DNA of 44,886 nucleotides from Candidatus Yaniella excrementavium (lineage in GTDB: Bacteria > Actinomycetota > Actinomycetes > Actinomycetales > Micrococcaceae), in contig DXCT01000090.1 of NCBI GenBank assembly GCA_019115865.1, positions 1 through 44,886 of the forward strand, read 5' to 3'. Positions 9,883-18,356 of the stretch are shown one piece after another. How positions within the stretch are numbered: position 1 is the stretch's first letter; each line of letters opens with the position of its first letter. The notes below the pieces were generated by a model that saw only the letters and a list, made by a program, of their open reading frames with translations, was not told where the DNA came from and did not search any database. A program made the translations under genes and the position numbers.

Positions 9883-10234
9883 ATGTTCATACTTTCACAT
9901 AAATTGGGAAAGAGTTGTTTGCCTAGTGGTGGCGTTGAGGTTGTCAGGATCCTACCACGCTGTATTGCTAATTCGATCTAGAGTCCCTGACAAATATGCC
10001 AATTTTGACCACTTAGATGTTGCGACGGGCTTTGCCAATGCGTGCAAATGAGCCTCGGTTCATACGATCGAATAAGGTCCCGTTTGAAAGTTCCATAACT
10101 TTCGCAAATAGTAATCCAGATCACTCTTCGGCAGACTGTTGTTCACGTCTTTCAGCCTCTTCACCGCAGTTCTCAACGCGACTCGGTATGGAGATGCTGA
10201 AATCTAAAGTGGCAACCGCTCTGAAGGGAAAAGA
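9883..10234. promoter_or_regulatory. Divergent pucR-hyuA control region
   Basis: A 352-base region with no convincing gene. Rightward, TTGAAA (10084-10089) and AATAGT (10107-10112) form a 17-base-spaced sigma-70-like promoter for hyuA. A perfect inverted repeat GAAAGTT-CCAT-AACTTTC (10086-10103) sits between and over these elements, the usual place for a repressor site. The six-copy operator found elsewhere in the window is absent here, so this block is probably under separate control, plausibly by PucR. hyuA has a good GAAGGGA ribosome binding site at 10222-10228. Confidence 0.45.
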
Positions 10235-12289
10235 ATGTTTCGAGTTGGAATTGACGTTGGTGGAACCTTTACCGACCTATTCGCATGGGATGAGTCCGCA
10301 GGTTCGGACCAACGGGTTAGAACCGCCAAGGTCTTAACTACGCCTGATGACCCTTCGCGCGGGGTGCTTCTAGCTTTAGCCAAAGCTGACATCGCGCCCG
10401 AGGAGATGAGTGTGCTCATTCACGGAACAACAATTGCGACAAACGCATTGTTGGAAAGAAGATTCGCTGAACCGATTCTTATTACTACCGAAGGGTTTCG
10501 CGACACGATCGAAATCGGTCGTCAACGACGTGAAAATCTCTATGATCCATACCAGCAAAAATCCGCGCCCCTCATTAGCCGGCATAATCGTCTCACTATA
10601 GATGAGAAAATGGGCGCGGACGGGCAAACAGTCATTCCATTGGACGTCGAAAGAGCACGCGAACTCGCCCAAATTATTCAGGAGCGCGACGTTAATAGCA
10701 TTGCTATCGCGTTTATCAATAGCTATCAATCAGGCGAACATGAGCGGCAGATGCGCGACATTCTGTTGGAATCGAATCCGGACCTGAATATCGCACTCTC
10801 CAGCGAGACCAGCCCGAAGGTCCGTGAACTGGGTCGCTTTATGACCACGGCTATTCGAACCGCATTGTTGCCTGTAGTTGGCGATTATATGACGCGCTTA
10901 GAAGAAGAACTTATTCGCAAAGGTTCTACGGCTCCGCTCTATATTGTGAAGTCCAACGGCGGCATGATGACCTCGGCAATGGCCAAAGCTCGTCCAGAAG
11001 AACTTTTGGAATCGGGACCCGCCGGAGGCGTCGCGGCCGGAGCCTACATCTCTGAAGTCACTGACAACCCAAATATCATTGTCTCTGATGTGGGCGGGAC
11101 CAGTTTTGAGGCATCTCTACTTGAGGACAGCCAAGGGTTAGTTACTGATGAATACGAACTCGAATGGGAAATGCCCATTATCACGCCAATGTTGGATATT
11201 CGTTCCATTGGTGCAGGCGGTGGCTCGATTGCCTGGATCGATGATGGAGGCTCATTGCGGGTCGGGCCGAAAAGTGCAGGGGCCTCCCCGGGGCCGGCGG
11301 CCTATGGTTTGGGCGGCAAACAGCCGACCGTAACGGATGCCAACGTGGTATTGGGGCGCATCAGTGCTGACCTTGGCGGGAAATTCGAACTTGATGTTGA
11401 AGCCGCACGAACAGCAATCAGCACACTGGCAACCAAACTGAATATCAGTATTGAAGATGCCGCTGAAGGTATCACCCAGATTGCCAGCGAGAGTATGGCT
11501 TCAGCGATCCGAATGGTTAGTAGTGATCGAGGACGTGATCCACGAGACCACACATATGTTGCATTTGGTGGTGCCGGTGGATTGCACGCTTACGAACTGT
11601 GCCGTTCAGCGGGTATTCCAAGGATTATCGTGCCACCCTACGCAGGTGTTGCATGTGCCTTTGGTGCGATCACTATGGATGTTCGTCACGACCTGGAGGC
11701 GACTTTCTATTCACCATTGTCCGATGTTTCTTTAGACAAGTTGAACGAAGAATTCGAAAAACTGGAAGCCGAAGGGCGTCGTCTGATGTCCGAGGAAAAC
11801 GTGTCGGGTGACAAGATCGTCATGGAACGTTCCGCAGCAATGCGCTATATCGGCCAGTCATATGAAGTGACCACTCCGATATCGAGCGGCACTATTAGCG
11901 CTGAGGATCTTTCCAAGATTGAAGAGACCTTCTGGAGTGAACACCAAAAAGAATATGGCGTCCACTCGACAACGATTCCTGCGGCATTGGTCAATCTCCG
12001 CGTTACGGTCATCGGCGCGACTGAAAAACCATCAGAACAAGAAATTACGTCGGTCTTTGGTTCAGCACAAATTCAAGCACCATCGAATGGTAGGACCAGG
12101 CAGGTCTACTTTAACGGAGAATTTCATGACGTCCCCATTGTGAATTCTGCAGGAATGAATCACGGCGAAGCTTTTGAAGGCCCGGTCATCCTCGAACAAA
12201 AAGACGGCGTTGTCGTTGTTCCACACGGTGGATCAGGATCCATCGATCAATTTGGCAATATCACTATTGATTTGGAGAAAGCCCTATGA
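10235..12289 (+). CDS. hyuA: Hydantoinase/oxoprolinase subunit A
   Basis: ATP-dependent ring-opening amidase subunit of the HyuA/N-methylhydantoinase A/5-oxoprolinase family; acts with HyuB on a hydantoin-like or 5-oxoproline substrate. The 684-residue protein begins with the phosphate-binding GIDVGGTFTD (residues 5-14), then has IHGTTIATNALLER, a second ASKHA nucleotide motif VSDVGGTSFEASL, and IGAGGGSIAW followed by GASPGPAAYG. Length is normal. GAAGGGA lies six bases before the ATG. The stop overlaps the hyuB start in ATGA, so the two are coupled. In a purine cluster a hydantoin substrate related to allantoin is attractive but unproven. Confidence 0.9.
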   Translation: MFRVGIDVGGTFTDLFAWDESAGSDQRVRTAKVLTTPDDPSRGVLLALAKADIAPEEMSVLIHGTTIATNALLERRFAEPILITTEGFRDTIEIGRQRRENLYDPYQQKSAPLISRHNRLTIDEKMGADGQTVIPLDVERARELAQIIQERDVNSIAIAFINSYQSGEHERQMRDILLESNPDLNIALSSETSPKVRELGRFMTTAIRTALLPVVGDYMTRLEEELIRKGSTAPLYIVKSNGGMMTSAMAKARPEELLESGPAGGVAAGAYISEVTDNPNIIVSDVGGTSFEASLLEDSQGLVTDEYELEWEMPIITPMLDIRSIGAGGGSIAWIDDGGSLRVGPKSAGASPGPAAYGLGGKQPTVTDANVVLGRISADLGGKFELDVEAARTAISTLATKLNISIEDAAEGITQIASESMASAIRMVSSDRGRDPRDHTYVAFGGAGGLHAYELCRSAGIPRIIVPPYAGVACAFGAITMDVRHDLEATFYSPLSDVSLDKLNEEFEKLEAEGRRLMSEENVSGDKIVMERSAAMRYIGQSYEVTTPISSGTISAEDLSKIEETFWSEHQKEYGVHSTTIPAALVNLRVTVIGATEKPSEQEITSVFGSAQIQAPSNGRTRQVYFNGEFHDVPIVNSAGMNHGEAFEGPVILEQKDGVVVVPHGGSGSIDQFGNITIDLEKAL

Positions 12290-14037
12290 GTACCCACGCA
12301 GTTATGCAGCGCACCCTTGATCCGGTCACGTTCGAAGTGCTTCGCAGATCTTTCGAATACACCTGTGAACGCATGAGTCAGGTCCTACAGAAGTCCTCAT
12401 TCTCCCCGATTATTTACGATATGGTCGACTTCTCGAACGCCATTTTCGACACGGACGTAGAACTGATTGGACAAACCGCAAACTGTCCGGTGCACTTAGC
12501 AGCCATGCATTTCAGTGCCCGAGCCAGCTTGAAAAAGTATCCAATTGAAACTATGCAAGATGGCGATGTCATTATCCTCAATGATCCGTATGAAGGTGGA
12601 ACCCATAACCCAGACGTCACCCTCACAGCCCCAATCTTCAACGATGGTGAATTGCTAGGATTTGCGGTCAGTCGCGCACACTGGACCGATGTCGGTGGTA
12701 ACTTTGACACCCACAACGCGGGCGAAGGTATGCGGTTGCCTCCGATGAAACTGGTTGAGTCCGGCGAAATGAATAGCGACCTTATCGCCATTATTCGTAA
12801 CAGCACCCGCACCCCACAATACATTGAAGGAGACATCCAGGCGCAGCTGGCAGCCCTATGGGCTGCGCGTGATGAACTACAGCGTCTTGCCCAAAAATAT
12901 GGAAATGATGTACTGAAGCGCGGCATGCGTGAAGTATTGGACTACACCCAGGAAATGACAAAAGCAGCGATCCGTCGGATTCCTAATGGTGTTTATCACG
13001 GCCAAGACTACATTGACAGTGACGGAATCTCCGATGACCCGGTGTGGGTTCGGCTGCAGTTGACCATTGAGGACGACATAATTCGGGTGGATCTCTCAGA
13101 GTCTGATGACCAAGTGTTAGGTCCGATTAACTCTCCATATGCAAATACTGCCTCAGCGATTTATTATTCACTAAAGTTCTTCGTTAGTCCTGAATCTCCG
13201 GCTAATGCGGGCATGTACCGCCAGATCGAGATGAGTATCCGTGAAGGTTCCTGGCTGAACCCTGTGTGGCCAGCAGCGGTACTGGGCTGTACGACGGCGA
13301 CCTCATCGAAGATTACCGGCGCTGTATGGAACGCCCTTGCGGAGGCTATTCCAGATCAGATCGTGGCATCAACCTATGCCGATGCGAACTGGTTTGTGGC
13401 AAGTGTTTCCGACCCAGTAACAAAACAGGTCGAAGTGTTCACGGACCTCCCTGCAGGAGGCTGGGGCGGAACACCTGCCGGTGATGGCATGCATGTAACT
13501 ATGGATCCTTTGGGCAACTGCCAGAACCTGCCTGCCGAAACCGCTGAGTTGCTGTACCCGATTCGCTACAACTCGTTTGAAATGCGTACTGACTCTGCTG
13601 GTGCAGGAGAACACCGTGGCGGAGCAGGGGTCCGCGTAGAAATCGAATTCCTGGGACGCGGCGAGATCATCACCATGGAGTCATCTCGAACACGAGAAGG
13701 CTCACCGGGCGTTCGCGGTGGCGGACAAGGGGGCCGACAGATGCAACAGCGCCTACGTAACGACGGGGCTTTGGAGACCATTGGCGGTCTTGATAATGAA
13801 GGGAACTGGTTGCCGCAAATGCTTGGCGGCGTTGAATTTGCTCCTGGAGACTCGTTTGTCTTCAGTAGCGGTGGTGGCGGCGGCTGGGGCGATCCGAAGC
13901 AGCGGAAAGCAGAGTTAGTCGCTGCTGACGTTCGAAATGAGATCGTCTCGATCGATGCTGCTCGCGATATTTATGGCGTTGTAATTCGTGATGATTTCAG
14001 CGTTGATGAAACAGCTACGAAAGCACTACGTCAGTAA
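12286..14037 (+). CDS. hyuB: Hydantoinase/oxoprolinase subunit B
   Basis: Partner of HyuA in ATP-dependent hydrolysis of a cyclic amide. The 583-residue protein carries the HyuB landmarks LDPVTFEVLRRSFEY at the N-terminus, NDPYEGGTHNPDVT, RAHWTDVGG, PAGGWGG, and the glycine-rich C-terminal GGGGGWGDP. Length fits the family. It overlaps hyuA by four bases. Downstream are a hairpin palindrome, an unknown gene and a FAD oxidoreductase in the same direction, so the unit may process one substrate. Acetone carboxylase is a distant relative but lacks this gene pairing. Confidence 0.9.
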   Translation: MSTHAVMQRTLDPVTFEVLRRSFEYTCERMSQVLQKSSFSPIIYDMVDFSNAIFDTDVELIGQTANCPVHLAAMHFSARASLKKYPIETMQDGDVIILNDPYEGGTHNPDVTLTAPIFNDGELLGFAVSRAHWTDVGGNFDTHNAGEGMRLPPMKLVESGEMNSDLIAIIRNSTRTPQYIEGDIQAQLAALWAARDELQRLAQKYGNDVLKRGMREVLDYTQEMTKAAIRRIPNGVYHGQDYIDSDGISDDPVWVRLQLTIEDDIIRVDLSESDDQVLGPINSPYANTASAIYYSLKFFVSPESPANAGMYRQIEMSIREGSWLNPVWPAAVLGCTTATSSKITGAVWNALAEAIPDQIVASTYADANWFVASVSDPVTKQVEVFTDLPAGGWGGTPAGDGMHVTMDPLGNCQNLPAETAELLYPIRYNSFEMRTDSAGAGEHRGGAGVRVEIEFLGRGEIITMESSRTREGSPGVRGGGQGGRQMQQRLRNDGALETIGGLDNEGNWLPQMLGGVEFAPGDSFVFSSGGGGGWGDPKQRKAELVAADVRNEIVSIDAARDIYGVVIRDDFSVDETATKALRQ

Positions 14038-14076
14038 AAAGATCGCACCGGCGTTTCGTTCGTAACCGGTCAAATT

Positions 14077-14105
14077 GAGCCAGGGGAGGTTACCTCCCCT
14101 GGCTC
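14077..14105. repeat. Perfect inverted repeat between hyuB and the next gene
   Basis: A 14-base arm (GAGCCAGGGGAGGT) and its exact complement are separated by a single base, making a very stable GC-rich hairpin in mRNA. There is no T tract, so it is more likely an mRNA-processing or partial-termination element than a full terminator. It ends six bases before the GGAGG ribosome binding site of the next gene. Confidence 0.7.
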
Positions 14106-14120
14106 GCCTCGGAGGATTGC

Positions 14121-14675
14121 ATGTTTACACGCATTGGACAAGGCTCAACACTGTGGAAAGGGCAACATCTGCAGCTGCCTTGGGGACAACTCACTCATCA
14201 CGGCTCCTCGTTGGCCCTTACAACCTCACGTGGACAGACCTCTGCAGAACTGGTTGAAGACCGTAGTCCGTTCTTGGAAGTGCATTGGACACCTACGTAT
14301 TTCATAGCGGGCTCTGCTGGCGGTGAGGAACTCTTCTTCGGAATCCAAGAGGAGTCAGGTGTCCAACAGATCGCGTCGCTACCGCGATGGGATGTTCAAA
14401 AGAGCTTTACTCCAGGGACCCACACAGTGAGATTCTTCGATGTCGATCACGAATCCTGTGTGGTCTCAAATGAAGTCGGACTAGCCATGGTCACAGTCGA
14501 CCGGAAGCTTGTCTGGCAGATCCACCATGGAGACACGACGCAAAGAGTGCTTTCCGTTGACGAAGAACATATCAATTTAATGGGCTTGAACACGGCAAAA
14601 CGTATAAATACCGCAACCGGGGCAATACAAGAACAGCCTCTTGAACAGCAACAGCAACAGCAACAGCAACAGTAA
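14121..14675 (+). CDS. Uncharacterised protein with polyglutamine C-terminus
   Basis: I do not recognise the family. The 184-residue product has no signal peptide or membrane segment. Its pattern of short alternating hydrophobic stretches, and segments such as VTVDRKLVWQIH and NLMGLNTAKRINTATGAI, recall beta-propeller or PQQ-like blades, which is only a structural guess. It ends in nine consecutive glutamines directly before the stop, encoded by a CAG/CAA hexamer repeat. The start has GGAGG at five-base spacing, so it is very likely translated. It lies between hyuB and the FAD oxidoreductase in one direction, suggesting a role in the same substrate's handling. Confidence 0.75.
   Translation: MFTRIGQGSTLWKGQHLQLPWGQLTHHGSSLALTTSRGQTSAELVEDRSPFLEVHWTPTYFIAGSAGGEELFFGIQEESGVQQIASLPRWDVQKSFTPGTHTVRFFDVDHESCVVSNEVGLAMVTVDRKLVWQIHHGDTTQRVLSVDEEHINLMGLNTAKRINTATGAIQEQPLEQQQQQQQQQ
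14646..14672 (+). repeat. CAGCAA hexanucleotide microsatellite
   Basis: Four and a half copies of CAGCAA in frame encode the nine-glutamine tail of the preceding protein and run directly into the TAA stop. Copy number changes would lengthen or shorten the tail by two residues without shifting frame. Confidence 0.9.
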
Positions 14676-14757
14676 CTTAGTCGCGGCCATTTTATCCTTA
14701 TCAAGTTCTACCGCGAATCTTCACGGAACGAAACGATAAAGAAAGCAGTAAAGAATT

Positions 14758-16155
14758 TTGGAACAACATAAGTCATTCGTTAACGGTGAAGTGTCTTTTT
14801 GGTTTCGCGACATCGGATACCCAGAGCATCGACCGGCATTGCCAGGTCCGCGTAATGCCGATGTTGCCATTGTGGGGGCAGGTTTAAGTGGGCTCTGGAG
14901 TGCCTACTATTTGAAGCAAGCGCGCCCTGATTGGGACATATGTATCATAGAAAAAAATTTCGCTGGATTTGGCGCATCGGGCCGCAATGGTGGCTGGCTT
15001 AGTGGCGAACCAGCCGGAAAATTCCGGCATTATGCAAAAACTCATGGTACTCAAGCTGCAATAGCGCAACAGAAGTTAATGTTTGCCGCGATTGATGAGA
15101 TCCTTGCTGTTGCACACAAACACGGCATTGACGCTGATATCGAAAAAGACGGTTTGATTCATGTTGCGCTGAACCCCGCACAAGTTTCCCGGCTGAAGGT
15201 TCAGCGAGAAACGTTGTTGGACCAAGGCTGGGAAGAAGACGACATGGTTTTGATGTCACAGTCTGAGCTCGGCGACCGTGTGAATATCGCCGGTGCTCTC
15301 GGCGGCTTTTGGACTCCGCATTGCGCGCGAGTGCATCCGGCAAAATTGGTTACCGGACTTGCACGAGTCGTTGAATCAATGGGTGTTCAAATTTATGAAC
15401 AAACCGCAGTTGAAGCGATCGGCTCTGCCAGAGTTGAAACACAACAGGGAGACGTTACTGCGAGATATATTGTTTCTGCCCTTGAAGGATATTCCGACTC
15501 ATTGAACGGAGAACAGCGCAGGCTACTGCCGCTCAATAGCAGCATGGTGGTAACAGAAATTTTGCCCGACAGTGTGTGGGAGGAAATCGGCTGGTCTGGG
15601 GCAGAGCTTGTAGGCGATGCTGCGCATAGTTTTGCTTACAGCCATCGCACACTTGACGGAAGAATAGCCCTTGGTGGTCGGGGCGTACCATATAATTTCC
15701 GCTCGGGATATAAGGCTGATGGAAAAACCGACATGGACACCGTCAAGGAGATTGCAGATAAACTCACTGCGATGTTTCCGGTGCTGAAAGACTACGGCTA
15801 TGTCCATGGTTGGAGCGGCATCCTAGGAGTGCCTCGAGACTGGAGTGCTGCAGTCCAATTTGACGCGTCCACAGGCATTGGAAAACTTGGTGGGTACGTT
15901 GGGCATGGATTGACTGGCACAAACCTTGCTGCTCGAACACTGCGGGACTTGATCTTAAACGAAGACACGGAACTTGCGCGCTTGCCTTGGGTTGATCGCA
16001 CAGCAAGGCGTTGGGAGCCTGAACCACTGCGGTGGTTGGGTGCTAATGCGATATACGCTGCGTATAACGTCGCAGATAAACGTGAAGATGCCAGCAACAG
16101 CACCAAGAGCTCGTCCATTGGTTTGTTGGCTAATCGCATTAGTGGCAGATGGTGA
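14758..16155 (+). CDS. FAD-dependent oxidoreductase (DAO/OrdL type)
   Basis: Probable flavin amine or amino-acid oxidase of the D-amino-acid oxidase superfamily. The 465-residue protein shows an N-terminal FAD Rossmann site (VAIVGAGLSGLWSAYYL, with GAGLSG at residues 40-45), the following acidic IIEK, the GFGASGRNGGW segment, and a C-terminal GYVGHGLTGTNLAARTL flavin contact. The substrate is unknown. An in-frame stop nine bases upstream limits the choices: TTG at 14758 gives the usual N-terminus, though the ribosome binding site is weak; GTG at 14788 is an alternative. It is last in the hyuA-hyuB block and is followed by a strong terminator. Confidence 0.85.
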   Translation: MEQHKSFVNGEVSFWFRDIGYPEHRPALPGPRNADVAIVGAGLSGLWSAYYLKQARPDWDICIIEKNFAGFGASGRNGGWLSGEPAGKFRHYAKTHGTQAAIAQQKLMFAAIDEILAVAHKHGIDADIEKDGLIHVALNPAQVSRLKVQRETLLDQGWEEDDMVLMSQSELGDRVNIAGALGGFWTPHCARVHPAKLVTGLARVVESMGVQIYEQTAVEAIGSARVETQQGDVTARYIVSALEGYSDSLNGEQRRLLPLNSSMVVTEILPDSVWEEIGWSGAELVGDAAHSFAYSHRTLDGRIALGGRGVPYNFRSGYKADGKTDMDTVKEIADKLTAMFPVLKDYGYVHGWSGILGVPRDWSAAVQFDASTGIGKLGGYVGHGLTGTNLAARTLRDLILNEDTELARLPWVDRTARRWEPEPLRWLGANAIYAAYNVADKREDASNSTKSSSIGLLANRISGRW

Positions 16156-16174
16156 AAGCCCCTGACAAAAAAGA

Positions 16175-16223
16175 TTGGCGGTGTTGTACTGACATTTTCA
16201 GTACAACACCGCCAAAGTTTTCT
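16175..16223. terminator. Bidirectional terminator between FAD oxidoreductase and allE
   Basis: Perfect 18-bp stem (16175-16192 with 16198-16215) with a five-base loop. It is flanked by an A-rich run on the left and AGTTTTCTT on the right, so it can end both convergent operons. Confidence 0.9.
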
Positions 16224-16233
16224 TACGAGGCGT

Positions 16234-17052
16234 TTAGAGCATGACCTGGCGGTTGACATCCTTATACAGTAGATATCGGAAATTCGATGGTCCACCGGCA
16301 TAGCAAGCCTGCGGACAAAAAGCACGTAGCGCGAAATAGTCGCCGGCTTCGACCTCCACCCAGTCTGCATTGAGCCGGTAAACCGCCTTGCCCTCAAGTA
16401 CGTAGATACCATGCTCCATGACATGGGTTTCAGCAAACGGGATCACCGCACCTGGTTCAAAGGTCACAACATTGACGTGCATGTCGTAGGCCAGGTCCGT
16501 AGTATCGAGTAACCGTGTGGTCCGCCAGGCATTATCGGTGCCTGGCATAGCGACTGGGTCAATCTCGTATTCATGGCCGAACACTGCTTGCGGGATGCGC
16601 CCCTCGAGTGGCTCATAGCGTTTCCGGAACCAGTGGAACCGTGCAGGACCCTCTCCGGTTCCATGGACTTGCCACGCGGCCCCGGGCGGCAGGAAGGCAA
16701 ACCCACCCGCTGAGAGTTCATGAGTCTGGCCCTCGTGTTGCACCGCGATGGAGCCATCCAAGACAAAGAGGAAGCCTTCGACTTCGGGCTGAGGCTCGGG
16801 CCGGCTGGAGCCACCGCCGGGTTGGACCTCGACAATGAGCTGAGCAAATGTAGTGGCTCCACCGGCCACCGGCCGGTTTAAGAACCATGCACGTGTGTCT
16901 GTCCAGTCGGGCAGCACGGAGGTGACAATATCACGCAGTACCCCCTTGGGGATCACGGTGTAGGCCTCGGTTACCACAGCCCTGTCGGTCAGTAGATCCG
17001 TCTGCGGTGGGTGACCACCCTGCGGTGCATAGTAGGGGGGAATTGAGGTCAA
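16234..17052 (-). CDS. allE: (S)-ureidoglycine aminohydrolase
   Basis: Manganese bicupin that removes ammonia from (S)-ureidoglycine to give (S)-ureidoglycolate, late in allantoin breakdown. In the 272-residue product the second cupin holds the expected ligand set: Glu208, His210, His214 (in ETHVMEHG) and Gln248 (in CPQACY). It aligns from memory with E. coli AllE/YlbA, including the C-terminal YLLYKDVNR. The open frame runs upstream through the neighbouring gene, but the TTG at 17052 has AAGGAG at six-base spacing and gives the family N-terminus. It is the last gene of its operon. Its substrate would come from an allantoate amidohydrolase not in this window. Confidence 0.9.
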   Translation of the reverse strand: MTSIPPYYAPQGGHPPQTDLLTDRAVVTEAYTVIPKGVLRDIVTSVLPDWTDTRAWFLNRPVAGGATTFAQLIVEVQPGGGSSRPEPQPEVEGFLFVLDGSIAVQHEGQTHELSAGGFAFLPPGAAWQVHGTGEGPARFHWFRKRYEPLEGRIPQAVFGHEYEIDPVAMPGTDNAWRTTRLLDTTDLAYDMHVNVVTFEPGAVIPFAETHVMEHGIYVLEGKAVYRLNADWVEVEAGDYFALRAFCPQACYAGGPSNFRYLLYKDVNRQVML

Positions 17053-17078
17053 AGCGGTCTCCTTGAACTGTTGAGTAA

Positions 17079-18356
17079 TCACGATGCGGACTCTGGTACC
17101 AGACCGGTTGAAGCCAAATGCTGTAGTGCAAGTCGGTCTAAGCCGATGCGATGTTGCATCTGCGTAGGATCTGCAGCACCACACGCGATACTGCGAAGAA
17201 TGTATCGAGCTAGTGCTTTGGCTGTGGCGGGTTCGTCCATGATGCCGCTGTGTTCGGTTCGCACGTATCGCTCCAATCGGTCCACTGCTGAAGTCAGCGA
17301 ACGGTTGAAGAAATCGAAAGTTGCCATAAACCGGGTTGGTAGTTGAGCAGGATGCATATCCCAGCCCTGGTAGATGCCTCGACGTAGGTGGCGTCCTACT
17401 AACCGGGCGTGGAGCTGCCAAGCATCACGGACCTGCTCAGGATCGCCTACGGGCAAGATATTGGTAGAGCCATCCGAGAAGTGCACCCCTGTTTCGGCAA
17501 CCGCGGTCAGGACGACGTTCTTAGCAAAATCAGCGGCTGGGTGCTCCATGGATTGGTAGGCTGCGGCAATCCCCAGCGAGGCCGAATAGTCGTAGGTCCC
17601 GTAGTGCAACGAACTGATCCGACCTTGTCCGGCGTGGACTACGTCGGCCACTGTGGAACGCCCGTCGGCGCTGATAATCAGCTGCGGTGTTTCTACCTGC
17701 ACCTCGTAACGCAGCACACCCTCTGCTAGGCCCAATCCGGATTCAAGCGCGGCAGTAACATCGTTCATCGCCTTGACCTGATCAACTGTTGTGACCTTCG
17801 GCAGGGTCAACATGGTTGAGGGAGGTAGCTCACCGGTGAGTTCTGTCAGAGTTGCCAGATACCGTTCTAAAGTGCGCAGTCCACGAACACGTAGATCAGC
17901 CTCTAGGCACTTGAAACGAATCCCAATAAATGGTGGTGCGGTACCTTCCTGCAATGCTTTGGCAACCTGTTGGGCCGCTGCAGTGGCGTGTTGATCTTCT
18001 TCGGCATCGTTGCGACGCCCATAGCCGTCTTCAAAATCGATGCGCAGATCCTCAACCGGCTCATTGGTGAGCTTGCGCTCAACGAGTGTAGCCAGCTGAT
18101 CTCGATATTCCGGATCAGCCGTGCTATCCACCGCCAGCTCTGCGATCTGAGACATCCCACCCTGCTGTCGGACGGTATTCAACGCCTCTTGACCCCAATG
18201 TTGTGCGGTGTCGAAGCTGAACTGATCGGCAGGAACATAAGCGGTGTGCACAGCTTGGCGACGCCCATCGTCCCCCGGATAGGCACTTGCCAGCAGAGCA
18301 TCTGTGGCAGCCAGGGTCTGATTCAGTTGGTGAAACACGTCATCGTTGAGAATCAC
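17079..18356 (-). CDS. CitE-like (HpcH/HpaI aldolase superfamily) protein
   Basis: The 425-residue protein has features of the CitE/malyl-CoA lyase-like TIM-barrel superfamily: the acidic DLRIDFEDGYG stretch, a catalytic-type Arg in GIRFKCLE, a metal-ligand Glu in YEVQVETPQLI, and SSLHYGTYDYSASLG. It resembles the DUF6986-type actinobacterial group whose reaction is not established to my knowledge. Its GTG start overlaps the aceB stop in GTGA, with GAGGTG upstream, so it is translationally coupled to malate synthase. allE follows 26 bases later. A role in glyoxylate or malyl chemistry is the natural inference, not a demonstrated one. Confidence 0.75.
   Translation of the reverse strand: MILNDDVFHQLNQTLAATDALLASAYPGDDGRRQAVHTAYVPADQFSFDTAQHWGQEALNTVRQQGGMSQIAELAVDSTADPEYRDQLATLVERKLTNEPVEDLRIDFEDGYGRRNDAEEDQHATAAAQQVAKALQEGTAPPFIGIRFKCLEADLRVRGLRTLERYLATLTELTGELPPSTMLTLPKVTTVDQVKAMNDVTAALESGLGLAEGVLRYEVQVETPQLIISADGRSTVADVVHAGQGRISSLHYGTYDYSASLGIAAAYQSMEHPAADFAKNVVLTAVAETGVHFSDGSTNILPVGDPEQVRDAWQLHARLVGRHLRRGIYQGWDMHPAQLPTRFMATFDFFNRSLTSAVDRLERYVRTEHSGIMDEPATAKALARYILRSIACGAADPTQMQHRIGLDRLALQHLASTGLVPESAS

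Noticed and set aside
9896-9914. TTTCA and GGGAAA half-sites upstream of pucR
   Set aside because: The spacing does not fit the N5 pattern of the other six operators.
10017-10337. 106-residue rightward frame overlapping the start of hyuA
   Set aside because: It overlaps a confident gene start in another frame, has no good ribosome binding site and no recognisable domain.
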